Origin: a virus
DNA length: 46,271 nucleotides
Virus record (IMG/VR): IMGVR_UViG_3300044611_000053
Coordinates: 1-46,271 of that record
Direction: 5' to 3' (one strand)
The notes below the pieces were generated by a model that had not been told where the DNA came from, ran no database searches, and saw only the letters and a program-made list of their open reading frames with translations. This document shows, one piece after another, positions 6,163 to 13,064 of this stretch; position 1 is the first letter of the stretch; each line of letters begins with the position of its first letter. The position numbers and the translations under genes were made by a program.

Positions 6163-7938
6163 TTAAATTAAATTAAAACCATCCAAAAAATCCCTAACAT
6201 CGTCAGGCATCTTCCGATTATCTAATTCTACCATACCCCTGTCTTTCTCTGCAAGTCGTGCTGAAGTAGACCAGGTATGGACTTCTATTTCTGTATTATT
6301 ATTCTTTGGTGTATGTGATATTGCTCCAAATACCGCACCAGTTACGGCATCTGCTAAGTCCTTAGATTTTTTACGGGGGTGATCAACACGATTGCCCTTC
6401 ATAATTTTAAGTTCTGACATTTCCTCTAACAGGATAGGGATTCTTGGAATAGAAACACGCTCTTCATAAATCATCATAGCAAGATCTTCGTAGTGCTTCT
6501 TGGCAACAGAAACTGTCTCAGTTCTAATTCCAACGGCCTGCAACTCATTTTGAATATCAAATGATTGCCAACGGTCAAAGGAAACCATGCCAATATTAAA
6601 ACCTTGTCTACGCAAGTTCATAATCCATTGCTTAACTTCAGATAGATTAACTGGGCCTTCTGCTCTTGGCTCCCACCATGCTACTGCATCTACTACTACA
6701 ATTGGTGCTACTTGTTCGTAATCTTTAATTACCTGAATATTTACCCACTTATCTACGTGAGCAATAGCAACCGCACACTTGTCATGCTTTTGTGCAAGGT
6801 CAGCATGTATGTAGTATGTTTTTTCTGGATCTGGTACAAATGTTTCGTCAAACCTTCTAAATGAATCTACTGGGTTTCTAGTGTTCATGCACTTTTCAAC
6901 CTTGTCAATTTGCTTAAAGAAAGCATCAGATGAGTATGTTGGCATACATGCAAAGCGCATCATTGCATCGCCAAGATCAGTATAGAATGCTAGCTTAAAG
7001 TCTTCTATCTTACGGGTTGGATTTACTTCCCATGTAGGTCTTTTGAATGCGTATACCCTTGGAATTTTGTACTGAAGAATGTTATCTTCGTCCCACGAAA
7101 TTTGAAATTGATTTCCTGGATCGGTGTGAGGCAGGTCTTCGTTCATAATAAAAGTATGTGTTCGTTCAATTGTTTCTTTATCTGCAATAACTGATTCATA
7201 CCTTTGTGAAATAAAGTCACCTTGATATCTAGGGAAGGAAAGCAAAACAACTTTTCCAAGGTCTGGGAAACGAGAGTCTACTGATCCACGAAATGCTTTA
7301 TAAATATTATCAGCAGTCTTACCCTGCTCATTGCCAGAGGCTACCTCACTTACAAAACCAGAAATCTCATCAAGCACTGCCATGAGCAAGTTCAAACCCT
7401 CATGAGATTCTCTTTCTGAGTGTCCAGAGTAAACGGTAATTGCTTTATCAAATTCAACTGAATCAGCCTTAGCATTATACTTTCCAGCAAACCAAGGGGA
7501 CTTTTCAATCTTTGTTTTAAAACCTTTAAAGAAAACGTTCTTTGCTTGTTGTGCGTTAACAGCAACGTTAATAATATCAATAGCATCTCCAGCAGGCTTG
7601 CCATAATAAGTCGCAGGGTCTTTAAGGCATAATAGTTTATACACTACATATGCACAGGCTACTGTTGATATAAAATCTTTACCGCTACCCTTGCCAAGTT
7701 GAAGGATTAGTTCGTTTTTTGTATACTTAGCAAAATGTCTTGAGCCTTCAACATCACCCATAATCTCTATCAAATCTTCTTTACGATAGATCTGGCTCAT
7801 TGCTTCAACAATTTCGTATTGAATATCAGACAAAAGTGGTTGACCAAGGTAGTCAGGTGACTGGACAAATGTCTTTACGTCAACTGGAGTTTCAACAAAG
7901 TGATTCTCTTTTAATACTTCAAGAAAATCATTGAACAT
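6163..7938 (-). CDS. terL: Terminase large subunit
   Basis: 591 residues from the ATG at 7938; an in-frame TTG at 7947 is an alternative start nearer to a GGAG. The ATPase domain has Walker A LGKGSGKDF near residue 83 and Walker B MAVLDEI near 186. The nuclease domain has acidic residues in HADLAQKHDK (about 383), VSFDRW (about 454) and KDLADAV (about 531), the layout of RNase H-fold terminase nucleases. It cuts and pumps phage DNA into the prohead through the portal. The start overlaps the end of the small subunit gene. Confidence 0.93.
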   Translation of the reverse strand: MFNDFLEVLKENHFVETPVDVKTFVQSPDYLGQPLLSDIQYEIVEAMSQIYRKEDLIEIMGDVEGSRHFAKYTKNELILQLGKGSGKDFISTVACAYVVYKLLCLKDPATYYGKPAGDAIDIINVAVNAQQAKNVFFKGFKTKIEKSPWFAGKYNAKADSVEFDKAITVYSGHSERESHEGLNLLMAVLDEISGFVSEVASGNEQGKTADNIYKAFRGSVDSRFPDLGKVVLLSFPRYQGDFISQRYESVIADKETIERTHTFIMNEDLPHTDPGNQFQISWDEDNILQYKIPRVYAFKRPTWEVNPTRKIEDFKLAFYTDLGDAMMRFACMPTYSSDAFFKQIDKVEKCMNTRNPVDSFRRFDETFVPDPEKTYYIHADLAQKHDKCAVAIAHVDKWVNIQVIKDYEQVAPIVVVDAVAWWEPRAEGPVNLSEVKQWIMNLRRQGFNIGMVSFDRWQSFDIQNELQAVGIRTETVSVAKKHYEDLAMMIYEERVSIPRIPILLEEMSELKIMKGNRVDHPRKKSKDLADAVTGAVFGAISHTPKNNNTEIEVHTWSTSARLAEKDRGMVELDNRKMPDDVRDFLDGFNLI

Positions 7939-8464
7939 CGTGGACAACAGTAATCACTTCTCCTTCTTTTGCAATAACAGAAAGTCTCTTCATTATAATG
8001 TCACGTACTTCTGGATGCTCTGAGGCAATGTCTCTTAAGATTCCAACAAGAACTTCTTGTCGTCTTTCAATTTCAATCATTTCTTCTGCTAGTTCTTTGT
8101 TCTCAAGAAGACCAGCCTTTTGTAGCATATCAATTCTTCTTGATTCAATGTCTAAAACTAACTTAATTCCAGCAGTTTTAGCACCAAGATTTGTTGATAG
8201 GCTTGCCTCATCAATAACCTCGTATGCTTTTGTAATTAATTTTGTATAGTGTGTGTCTGCTCCAACCAAAGCCTCTTTTGCACGGGCACGAATAGCATCA
8301 TTTGCAGATGCCATAACCTTCCACTCATTAATTAAAGACACAACACGAGTACGTGGAATGTCTAACTCTTTAGAAATAACTGTTGGATCATTACCTTTTA
8401 GGTATTCTGTAACTACTTGATTTACTTCATCAAGATGCTGAATAAGTTCTGTCTCAGTTGACAT
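7928..8464 (-). CDS. terS: Terminase small subunit
   Basis: 178 residues; ATG preceded by GAGGG. The N-terminal part holds a helix-turn-helix (VISKELDIPRTRVVSLINEW, about residues 28-47) for DNA recognition, followed by long helices with LENKELAEEMIEIERR that fit the oligomerisation region of small terminases. Position directly upstream of the large subunit with overlapping ends supports the call. It should bind the packaging site and load the large subunit. Confidence 0.8.
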   Translation of the reverse strand: MSTETELIQHLDEVNQVVTEYLKGNDPTVISKELDIPRTRVVSLINEWKVMASANDAIRARAKEALVGADTHYTKLITKAYEVIDEASLSTNLGAKTAGIKLVLDIESRRIDMLQKAGLLENKELAEEMIEIERRQEVLVGILRDIASEHPEVRDIIMKRLSVIAKEGEVITVVHDVQ

Positions 8465-8696
8465 ACTTTCCCTCTAGTCTATTTATTTCATCTTTAATAT
8501 AAAAGATGGCCTTTTCTAAATCTTGAATTGTTTTTGCTTCATCTTTAATTCCTGCTCTCCACAAGTACTTAAAGGCATTCCCAATATTAAAATTGCGATG
8601 TCTAGTAATCTGAATGCACTCAATTCCAGATGGGTCTGTTGTGTAATGTACAGGATGATTTACCTGATCAACAGTAATGTTAAGACCATTACTCAT
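8454..8696 (-). CDS. DUF3310-family phage protein
   Basis: 80 residues from the ATG at 8696 (an in-frame TTG at 8711 is less likely). It matches the short DUF3310 family common in phages: VNHPVHYTTDPSGIECIQIT, then FKYLWRAGIKDE and LEKAIFYIKDEI. The family is often labelled nucleotide kinase, but it has no P-loop and I do not support that function. The start overlaps the stop of the small membrane protein gene upstream (ATGAGTAA), and the end overlaps the terminase small subunit start. Confidence 0.85.
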   Translation of the reverse strand: MSNGLNITVDQVNHPVHYTTDPSGIECIQITRHRNFNIGNAFKYLWRAGIKDEAKTIQDLEKAIFYIKDEINRLEGKYVN

Positions 8697-8808
8697 CTTC
8701 GTCCCAGTCAAAACTTTCTGGAATGTTTTTTAATGCAACTATAGTATATGTAATACCAGCAGCAGCAGCCAATGACATTATAAAAATAATCTTCTTTATT
8801 TTATTCAT
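8689..8808 (-). CDS. 39-residue single-pass membrane protein
   Basis: A short gene between the HTH gene and the DUF3310 gene. It reads MNKIKKIIFIM, a small-residue stretch SLAAAAGITYTIVAL, then KNIPESFDWDEDE. This gives a positive N-terminus, one membrane helix of about 18 residues and an acidic tail. Its ATG overlaps the upstream TGA, and its stop overlaps the next ATG, so translation is coupled on both sides. I recall similar tiny proteins with a (I/V)PExFDWD tail in actinobacterial phages. Function unknown. Confidence 0.7.
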   Translation of the reverse strand: MNKIKKIIFIMSLAAAAGITYTIVALKNIPESFDWDEDE

Positions 8809-8960
8809 CTTTTAGATTTCCTTAATCCAAATTTAGCAAGGTAAACGTAGATAGTCTCAACACTAGTTCCGCACTCCTTTGCAATTTCTTCTGGGGTCTT
8901 CTTATCCATAAGATACCGCTTACGCATAAAAACCTCTGAAGTATATAGTTTAGCAGTCAT
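8805..8960 (-). CDS. Small helix-turn-helix DNA-binding protein
   Basis: 51 residues from the ATG at 8960, four bases after the upstream stop; the longer frame to 9047 overlaps the upstream gene and has no support. KTPEEIAKECGTSVETIYVY (about residues 20-39) is a typical helix-turn-helix, followed by LAKFGLRKSKR with a basic tail. Likely a regulator or DNA-binding accessory protein. The stop overlaps the next gene as ATGA. Confidence 0.72.
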   Translation of the reverse strand: MTAKLYTSEVFMRKRYLMDKKTPEEIAKECGTSVETIYVYLAKFGLRKSKR

Positions 8961-8964
8961 ATTG

Positions 8965-9609
8965 TTATTTGTCAACTTCTGTGTCAATAACCTGATAATC
9001 ATAAGCGTTAGAGTCTTCAAGCATCCACTTATCGTAACTTTCAACATCCCACTTATTTGTATTAATGAGTCTTTGTATAACTAGATCCTTCTTGGTAACA
9101 AATGAAGGCTCCTTTAGTCTTACCCGATTATTTGGCTGAATTGCAAAGTTGCCATCGTCTCTTTGAATAACGTGACCACACTTGTGCTGACCTGGATTTT
9201 CTGAATACCCATCATCTAATATGTTTGTCTCTGGGTTGTGCCAATCCAGGGTAAACAAATATGTTCCAGGAACACTAGTTTTAGTTCTATCAATATAAGA
9301 CATTCTCATATTACTTAGGTTCTCAAACTTTGTTACTGAAACATATGGACTAAAAGAATTCCACAAAACAAGGTTGTGGATTGGCTCTTCTGGAACTCCT
9401 GGCTTAGTGCAAAAAGCATTAATTGGCATTCTCCACCAGATACCACCATCCTCCATTAAAAAATGGAACAAGGGGCTTCTACTTTTAATACTTGAAACAC
9501 CAAAAATAACACATGGAAAATATTTATCATGGCTATCTTCTTGGTCTCTTAAAAAGTTTCCACGAACATAGCATTCAATTGGTGGTATGTTTGCATTTAA
9601 CTCTGGCAT
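8965..9609 (-). CDS. Conserved phage protein of unknown function
   Basis: 214 residues from the ATG at 9609, which overlaps the upstream RuvC stop (TAATG) and is served by GGAG ten bases away. It begins MPELNANIPPIECYVRGNFL. It is rich in aromatic residues (GGIWWRMPINAF, LFTLDWHNPE) and has a Cys/His pair GQHKCGHVI. I recall related proteins in cyanophages and other large phages, where they are unassigned. No catalytic motif is clear. It sits between a Holliday junction resolvase and small regulators. Confidence 0.72.
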   Translation of the reverse strand: MPELNANIPPIECYVRGNFLRDQEDSHDKYFPCVIFGVSSIKSRSPLFHFLMEDGGIWWRMPINAFCTKPGVPEEPIHNLVLWNSFSPYVSVTKFENLSNMRMSYIDRTKTSVPGTYLFTLDWHNPETNILDDGYSENPGQHKCGHVIQRDDGNFAIQPNNRVRLKEPSFVTKKDLVIQRLINTNKWDVESYDKWMLEDSNAYDYQVIDTEVDK

Positions 9610-10175
9610 TATTTGTTGTCTCCTATCGCTTTTTCCCAGTTTTTTATTGCCCAATGACCTATACCACAGGCATCAGCAACATCGTTATCAGTAATAGTTC
9701 TATCATAATTAATATTAATAAAGTTAATTGTTCTTTCTTTACGAAGCATTCTTTCGTGAGCCTTGTAGTATGAATCAGACTTTCCAGGATTTTGAGATCG
9801 TATTAGTAGTTGTTCTTCTTTAGATATTTTCCCATTACCCATAAAAATTTGCCAAGTAATTGGAGAAACTCTACCAATCGTTTTAGTTCCAGATTGTCCT
9901 GCTGATCCAAGAATTGCACCTTGAACTAATGCAAGGTCAGCAGCAGTCTTGGGGCTATTCATAAACACTGTATGCTCAATAACTATTGCTTCAAAGCCAC
10001 CATAAATATCAAAAAAGGCTTTTACTTTTTTGCCAGCATCCATAACTTTTTCGTAAATGTTACTTCCTTCAAAATAAATCTTACCAATACTTTCCAACGT
10101 TTTTTGTTGGGTATCAAACAAAGCAAAAGCAAGACTATTGGTACTAGCGTCAATAGCGCAAATAGTTTTTGGCAT
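9609..10175 (-). CDS. ruvC: RuvC-like Holliday junction resolvase
   Basis: 188 residues from the ATG at 10175, chosen because GGGGA lies about ten bases before it; an earlier ATG at 10205 overlaps the upstream gene without a ribosome site. RNase H-fold catalytic acids: Asp in ICAIDASTNSLAFAL (about 8), Glu in AIVIEHTVFM (about 67), and paired Asp in TITDNDVADACGIGHW near the C-terminus. It should resolve four-way junctions made during recombination-linked replication before packaging. Confidence 0.85.
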   Translation of the reverse strand: MPKTICAIDASTNSLAFALFDTQQKTLESIGKIYFEGSNIYEKVMDAGKKVKAFFDIYGGFEAIVIEHTVFMNSPKTAADLALVQGAILGSAGQSGTKTIGRVSPITWQIFMGNGKISKEEQLLIRSQNPGKSDSYYKAHERMLRKERTINFININYDRTITDNDVADACGIGHWAIKNWEKAIGDNK

Positions 10176-10191
10176 TGTCTCTAGTCCCCAC

Positions 10192-10482
10192 TTATTGTTG
10201 CTCATAGTCTATATAACCTTTCAGTTCTTTTAACATTTTTGCAACTGCCTTTTCGCTAACATTACAGTTAGCACAGAATCCAGAATCATTATAAATAGAA
10301 AGATCTTGACCGCACCCTCCAAGACAAAGACGTACTTTGTTTTTTCTTTTTTGTCTTTTTGTGACGGCATATCTTTCTGCAATCTTTTCTTTAGTTGCAA
10401 GGTCTCTGCAAACCTTACTGCAGTAAATTTGATAACTCACTGCAGCCTTAAAAGATGAGTGACAGATGCTACATAACTTCAC
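10192..10482 (-). CDS. Zinc-binding small protein
   Basis: 96 residues from a GTG at 10482 with GGAGG six bases before it. Two Cys clusters: CSIC with CSKVC at 4-25, and CLGGC with CANC in the middle, giving eight Cys for two metal sites. The stretch KRQKRKNKVR between them is basic, which fits nucleic-acid binding. It overlaps the Cas4-like nuclease gene by 14 bases and lies next to RuvC, so a role in DNA transactions is likely, but no family is assigned. Confidence 0.72.
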   Translation of the reverse strand: MKLCSICHSSFKAAVSYQIYCSKVCRDLATKEKIAERYAVTKRQKRKNKVRLCLGGCGQDLSIYNDSGFCANCNVSEKAVAKMLKELKGYIDYEQQ

Positions 10483-11254
10483 TCAGTTCCTCCAGGGATG
10501 CTATCTTTAATACGCCCACCCCTGCTTCTCCGCAAGCCTTTTTAATTGGACAAGTCTTGCAAATTTTTGAATTAGATCTATAGTTTTTTGTAGGAAGAGT
10601 TTTATCTTCCCATGCCTTACGAACATCACGCATCCACTGGAAAGCCATATCAATCCAGGCTCTGTAGTGATCGTTTACTTCTACTGGAATAATCAATAGT
10701 TCGTGATTGTTTTTATTTTCATAAACTAAAATACCCTTAGATTTTTTAAGGACTTTCATATAAATAAGCAACTGAACTACGTGGCCCATCTTTGGCTTGT
10801 TTGTGCGCTTGCGGTATTCAAATACTTCATTGTTTGTTGTCTTAACTTCAACAACAATCTCATCGCCCTTCCATTGAATAAAGTTATCCACATACCCAAA
10901 AATTGGTGGATCATCATGGAATAATTTAAACTCAGAGTTAATTGAAATACCAGAGTTTTTAAACGCTGCCTCAATTCTACTATGAGAAAGAGTACCATTA
11001 GTCATGTTTGCTACCGCATAGGCATCTGAGTTATCTTCAAAGACTGCACCCTCAAAAGCAAGATACCAATATCTTGGGCATTCTCCATAACCGTATGCAA
11101 TTGTAGATGGACCAAAAGTCTTTTTTTGTTTATGCTCAGGATCTCTGCCTACAAGATATCCCTGCTGAATAACATTAACTAATTCTTTTGCATCTATCTG
11201 TTCTGGTGTTTCAACTTCTCTAATCATTATTGTATGTAGTAAATTTTTTGTCAT
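10469..11254 (-). CDS. Cas4/RecB-like PD-(D/E)XK nuclease
   Basis: 261 residues; ATG preceded by AAGGGG. Nuclease core: Asp in FGYVDNFIQW (about 119), Glu and Lys in VVEVKTT (about 134), and Gln/Tyr motif HVVQLLIYMK. An early Cys in GECPRYWYLAF (about 59) and three late Cys in CKTCPIKKACG (about 233-243) match the iron-sulfur cluster of Cas4/AddB-type exonucleases. There are no CRISPR features, so a phage recombination or end-processing exonuclease is the likely role. It leads the RuvC cluster behind its own promoter. Confidence 0.83.
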   Translation of the reverse strand: MTKNLLHTIMIREVETPEQIDAKELVNVIQQGYLVGRDPEHKQKKTFGPSTIAYGYGECPRYWYLAFEGAVFEDNSDAYAVANMTNGTLSHSRIEAAFKNSGISINSEFKLFHDDPPIFGYVDNFIQWKGDEIVVEVKTTNNEVFEYRKRTNKPKMGHVVQLLIYMKVLKKSKGILVYENKNNHELLIIPVEVNDHYRAWIDMAFQWMRDVRKAWEDKTLPTKNYRSNSKICKTCPIKKACGEAGVGVLKIASLEELSEVM

Positions 11255-11274
11255 TATATCCCCTTGTTTATATA

Positions 11275-11283
11275 AGTATAGCA
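11275..11283 (-). promoter_or_regulatory. Extended -10 promoter for the nuclease/RuvC cluster
   Basis: Minus strand TGCTATACT followed by TA. The -35 is weak (TTAATA at a 17-base spacer). It lies in the 37-base gap before the Cas4-like gene. Confidence 0.55.
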
Positions 11284-11291
11284 GGTTACGG

Positions 11292-11597
11292 TTATCGTAT
11301 TAAATACTTTAGTGCTGAAACAAGAGAGTTAATTGATTCTGCTGCAGTATAGTAAATGTTCTTTTTTGCTCTATTACTTTTGTCTACGTTGGCCATCCAA
11401 GTAGCCTTTAAAGACATCTTAGCGGCTATAGCCTGGAGTCTAACAATTTCTAGACTTGCAACCTGTATAGGAATATCTGGCTTAATGATTATCTTAGCAA
11501 TCATTGTCAACGCTACTGTCAACTCTTCATCATCCATATACTCTGCAATTTCTGCTAATCCATTGACCTGCTCAAGTGTTGTCTTTGTTGGTTCCAT
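11292..11597 (-). CDS. Conserved phage protein, helical
   Basis: 101 residues; ATG with GAGGAG eight bases before it. Sequence is predicted mostly helical, with EEYMDDEELTVALTMIAK-like acidic start and a basic centre (KATWMANVDKSNRAKKN). It overlaps the Hjc-like nuclease gene by 26 bases and ends just before the promoter of the next cluster. I recall similar proteins in actinobacterial phages without known role. Confidence 0.7.
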   Translation of the reverse strand: MEPTKTTLEQVNGLAEIAEYMDDEELTVALTMIAKIIIKPDIPIQVASLEIVRLQAIAAKMSLKATWMANVDKSNRAKKNIYYTAAESINSLVSALKYLIR

Positions 11598-11883
11598 TAT
11601 TATTCTCCTCTATTAATTGTTCTAACATATCTAATTCTATTATAGCAAGGCGTACCTTTTGCGTACCCTCGCCAAGCACAATAACCAAAGCAGGATCCAT
11701 ACTTTTCTTTAATGCATCTGTTGTGGCTTTAGCCCAAACATCTTGGTTTAATGTAAAAGATTTTGAGCATTCTTTAAAGTCTATTACAAAATTATTCCAG
11801 GAAGCATCGCCCTTGGTGTTGTTGCGACCACTATTCTTATGCTGCTTGGCACCTATTCTTTTAGATTCTGATCTTTCACTCAT
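11572..11883 (-). CDS. Hjc-like PD-(D/E)XK endonuclease
   Basis: 103 residues from the ATG at 11883, which overlaps the upstream stop (ATGAGTGA) and has AAGGA eight bases away; the longer frame to 11967 overlaps the zinc-finger gene. N-terminal SKRIGAKQHKNSGRNNTKGD followed by NFVIDFKECSKSF has the shape of small Holliday junction resolvase or VRR-type nucleases: basic Gly/Ser-rich start, Asp in KGD, then (D/E)xK as DFK. The C-terminal PALVIVLGEG strand fits too. The Glu-to-Asp change in the motif lowers certainty. This gives the phage a second possible junction nuclease beside RuvC. Confidence 0.6.
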   Translation of the reverse strand: MSERSESKRIGAKQHKNSGRNNTKGDASWNNFVIDFKECSKSFTLNQDVWAKATTDALKKSMDPALVIVLGEGTQKVRLAIIELDMLEQLIEENNNGTNKDNT

Positions 11884-12061
11884 CTTCAAAATCCTTCTTT
11901 TTCTTTTTAGATGGAATAAGACCAACTCTTGACACATGCTTTGATGTGCACATCCAAGTAGCATCACCTGTTTCTGTCCAAAGTCTTAAAGATGTAACAG
12001 GCAACTTACATTTTTGACAAATAAACTCACCAGTAAAAACTTTAAAATTTGTTTCAGCCAT
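11876..12061 (-). CDS. Small zinc-finger protein
   Basis: 61 residues from the ATG at 12061, overlapping the recA stop. FICQKCKLP gives CxxC, and WMCTSKH about 20 residues later gives CxxxH, a plausible single zinc site. The tail is very basic (SKKKKKDFEDE region). It sits between recA and the Hjc-like nuclease with overlaps on both sides, which points to a DNA-related role. Confidence 0.65.
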   Translation of the reverse strand: MAETNFKVFTGEFICQKCKLPVTSLRLWTETGDATWMCTSKHVSRVGLIPSKKKKKDFEDE

Positions 12062-13064
12062 TGGCAAGTTTGTCCTTTAAACTTTTTTGTAAGTCAAGAT
12101 CTTCTTTAACACGACTAATAAAACCTTCTCTGCCTTGAACCTTTGTGCCATCATCAAGTTGATACCAAGCACCAGTACGATTAACTAGCCCTACTGATTC
12201 TGCTGTGTCAACCAAATCACCAATGGCATCAATACCAATATCGTCACCTCTAAAATAAAAATCATACTCACCATTCTGGAACCCTGGAGAGGTTTTAGAG
12301 AACTGTAATTCCCAGCGAATCTTTCTACCAATTTTTTCTTCAATTAACTTATCTCCTACTTTAATCTTTCCCTTAAGTGCTTGATTGTCTGACTCTGAAG
12401 AAAAGAGTTTAATAATACATGAGGAATAAAACTTAGTAGCCTGACCACCAGAAGGCTGCTGGCTAGTATACATAGCATTGATATTGTTACGAGACTGAGA
12501 AATAAGAACAAGCAGAGTTGGCTTAACTTTATTGTTTGCATAGTTAAGCATTTTCCATGCGTTACTAAAGTCACGGGACTCTGCTCCAATCTGTTTTGTA
12601 TTCTCCAAAGCCTTCATATCATCTGTATCTTTTTCAAAATATATGGCAGGAAGCATTGATGTAATAGAGTCTATCACAATTAAATCAACTCCAGCATTCA
12701 TTAGTCCAACTCCAACGTCAACCATATCGCTAATAGTTCTGGCTTGTGAATAAATTAGTTTTGTTGGATCTACGCCAAGTTGTCTAGCCCAGTCTTCTGA
12801 GTATGACATTTCTGAATCAATCCAAGCACACAGTTTTCCTTCTGCTTGTGCTAGGGCAATCATCTGAAGGCACATAGAGGACTTTGCAGAGGACTTGGAG
12901 CCCCAAATAAGGACTTGCCTACCATAAGGAAGGCCTCCTCCTAGTGCACGGTTTAAACCAAAACTAGGTGTTGCTTGGTACTCATAATTAATACCAACTC
13001 CGTTACCAAGTTTTTTTCTTAACTTTGGGTCAAGTTGTGCTAATGCTTCTTCCATGCTAACCAT
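12054..13064 (-). CDS. recA: RecA/UvsX-like recombinase
   Basis: 336 residues; ATG preceded by GGAGG six bases away. Walker A is GSKSSAKSS (about residues 54-62), where Ala replaces the usual Gly before Lys. Walker B is DLIVIDSITSM. VLISQSRNN and PSGGQATKFYSS match the L1/L2 DNA-binding region. It lacks the long C-terminal domain of some cellular RecA. It should drive strand exchange for recombination-dependent replication and repair. The start overlaps the DNA polymerase gene end by eight bases. Confidence 0.9.
   Translation of the reverse strand: MVSMEEALAQLDPKLRKKLGNGVGINYEYQATPSFGLNRALGGGLPYGRQVLIWGSKSSAKSSMCLQMIALAQAEGKLCAWIDSEMSYSEDWARQLGVDPTKLIYSQARTISDMVDVGVGLMNAGVDLIVIDSITSMLPAIYFEKDTDDMKALENTKQIGAESRDFSNAWKMLNYANNKVKPTLLVLISQSRNNINAMYTSQQPSGGQATKFYSSCIIKLFSSESDNQALKGKIKVGDKLIEEKIGRKIRWELQFSKTSPGFQNGEYDFYFRGDDIGIDAIGDLVDTAESVGLVNRTGAWYQLDDGTKVQGREGFISRVKEDLDLQKSLKDKLANG

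Noticed and set aside
8454-8696. Nucleotide kinase function for the DUF3310 protein
   Set aside because: No P-loop or kinase motif in 80 residues; the label is a common carry-over annotation.
10469-11254. Cas4-like nuclease as part of a CRISPR adaptation module
   Set aside because: No Cas1, Cas2 or array; phages often carry Cas4/RecB-like exonucleases next to RecA.
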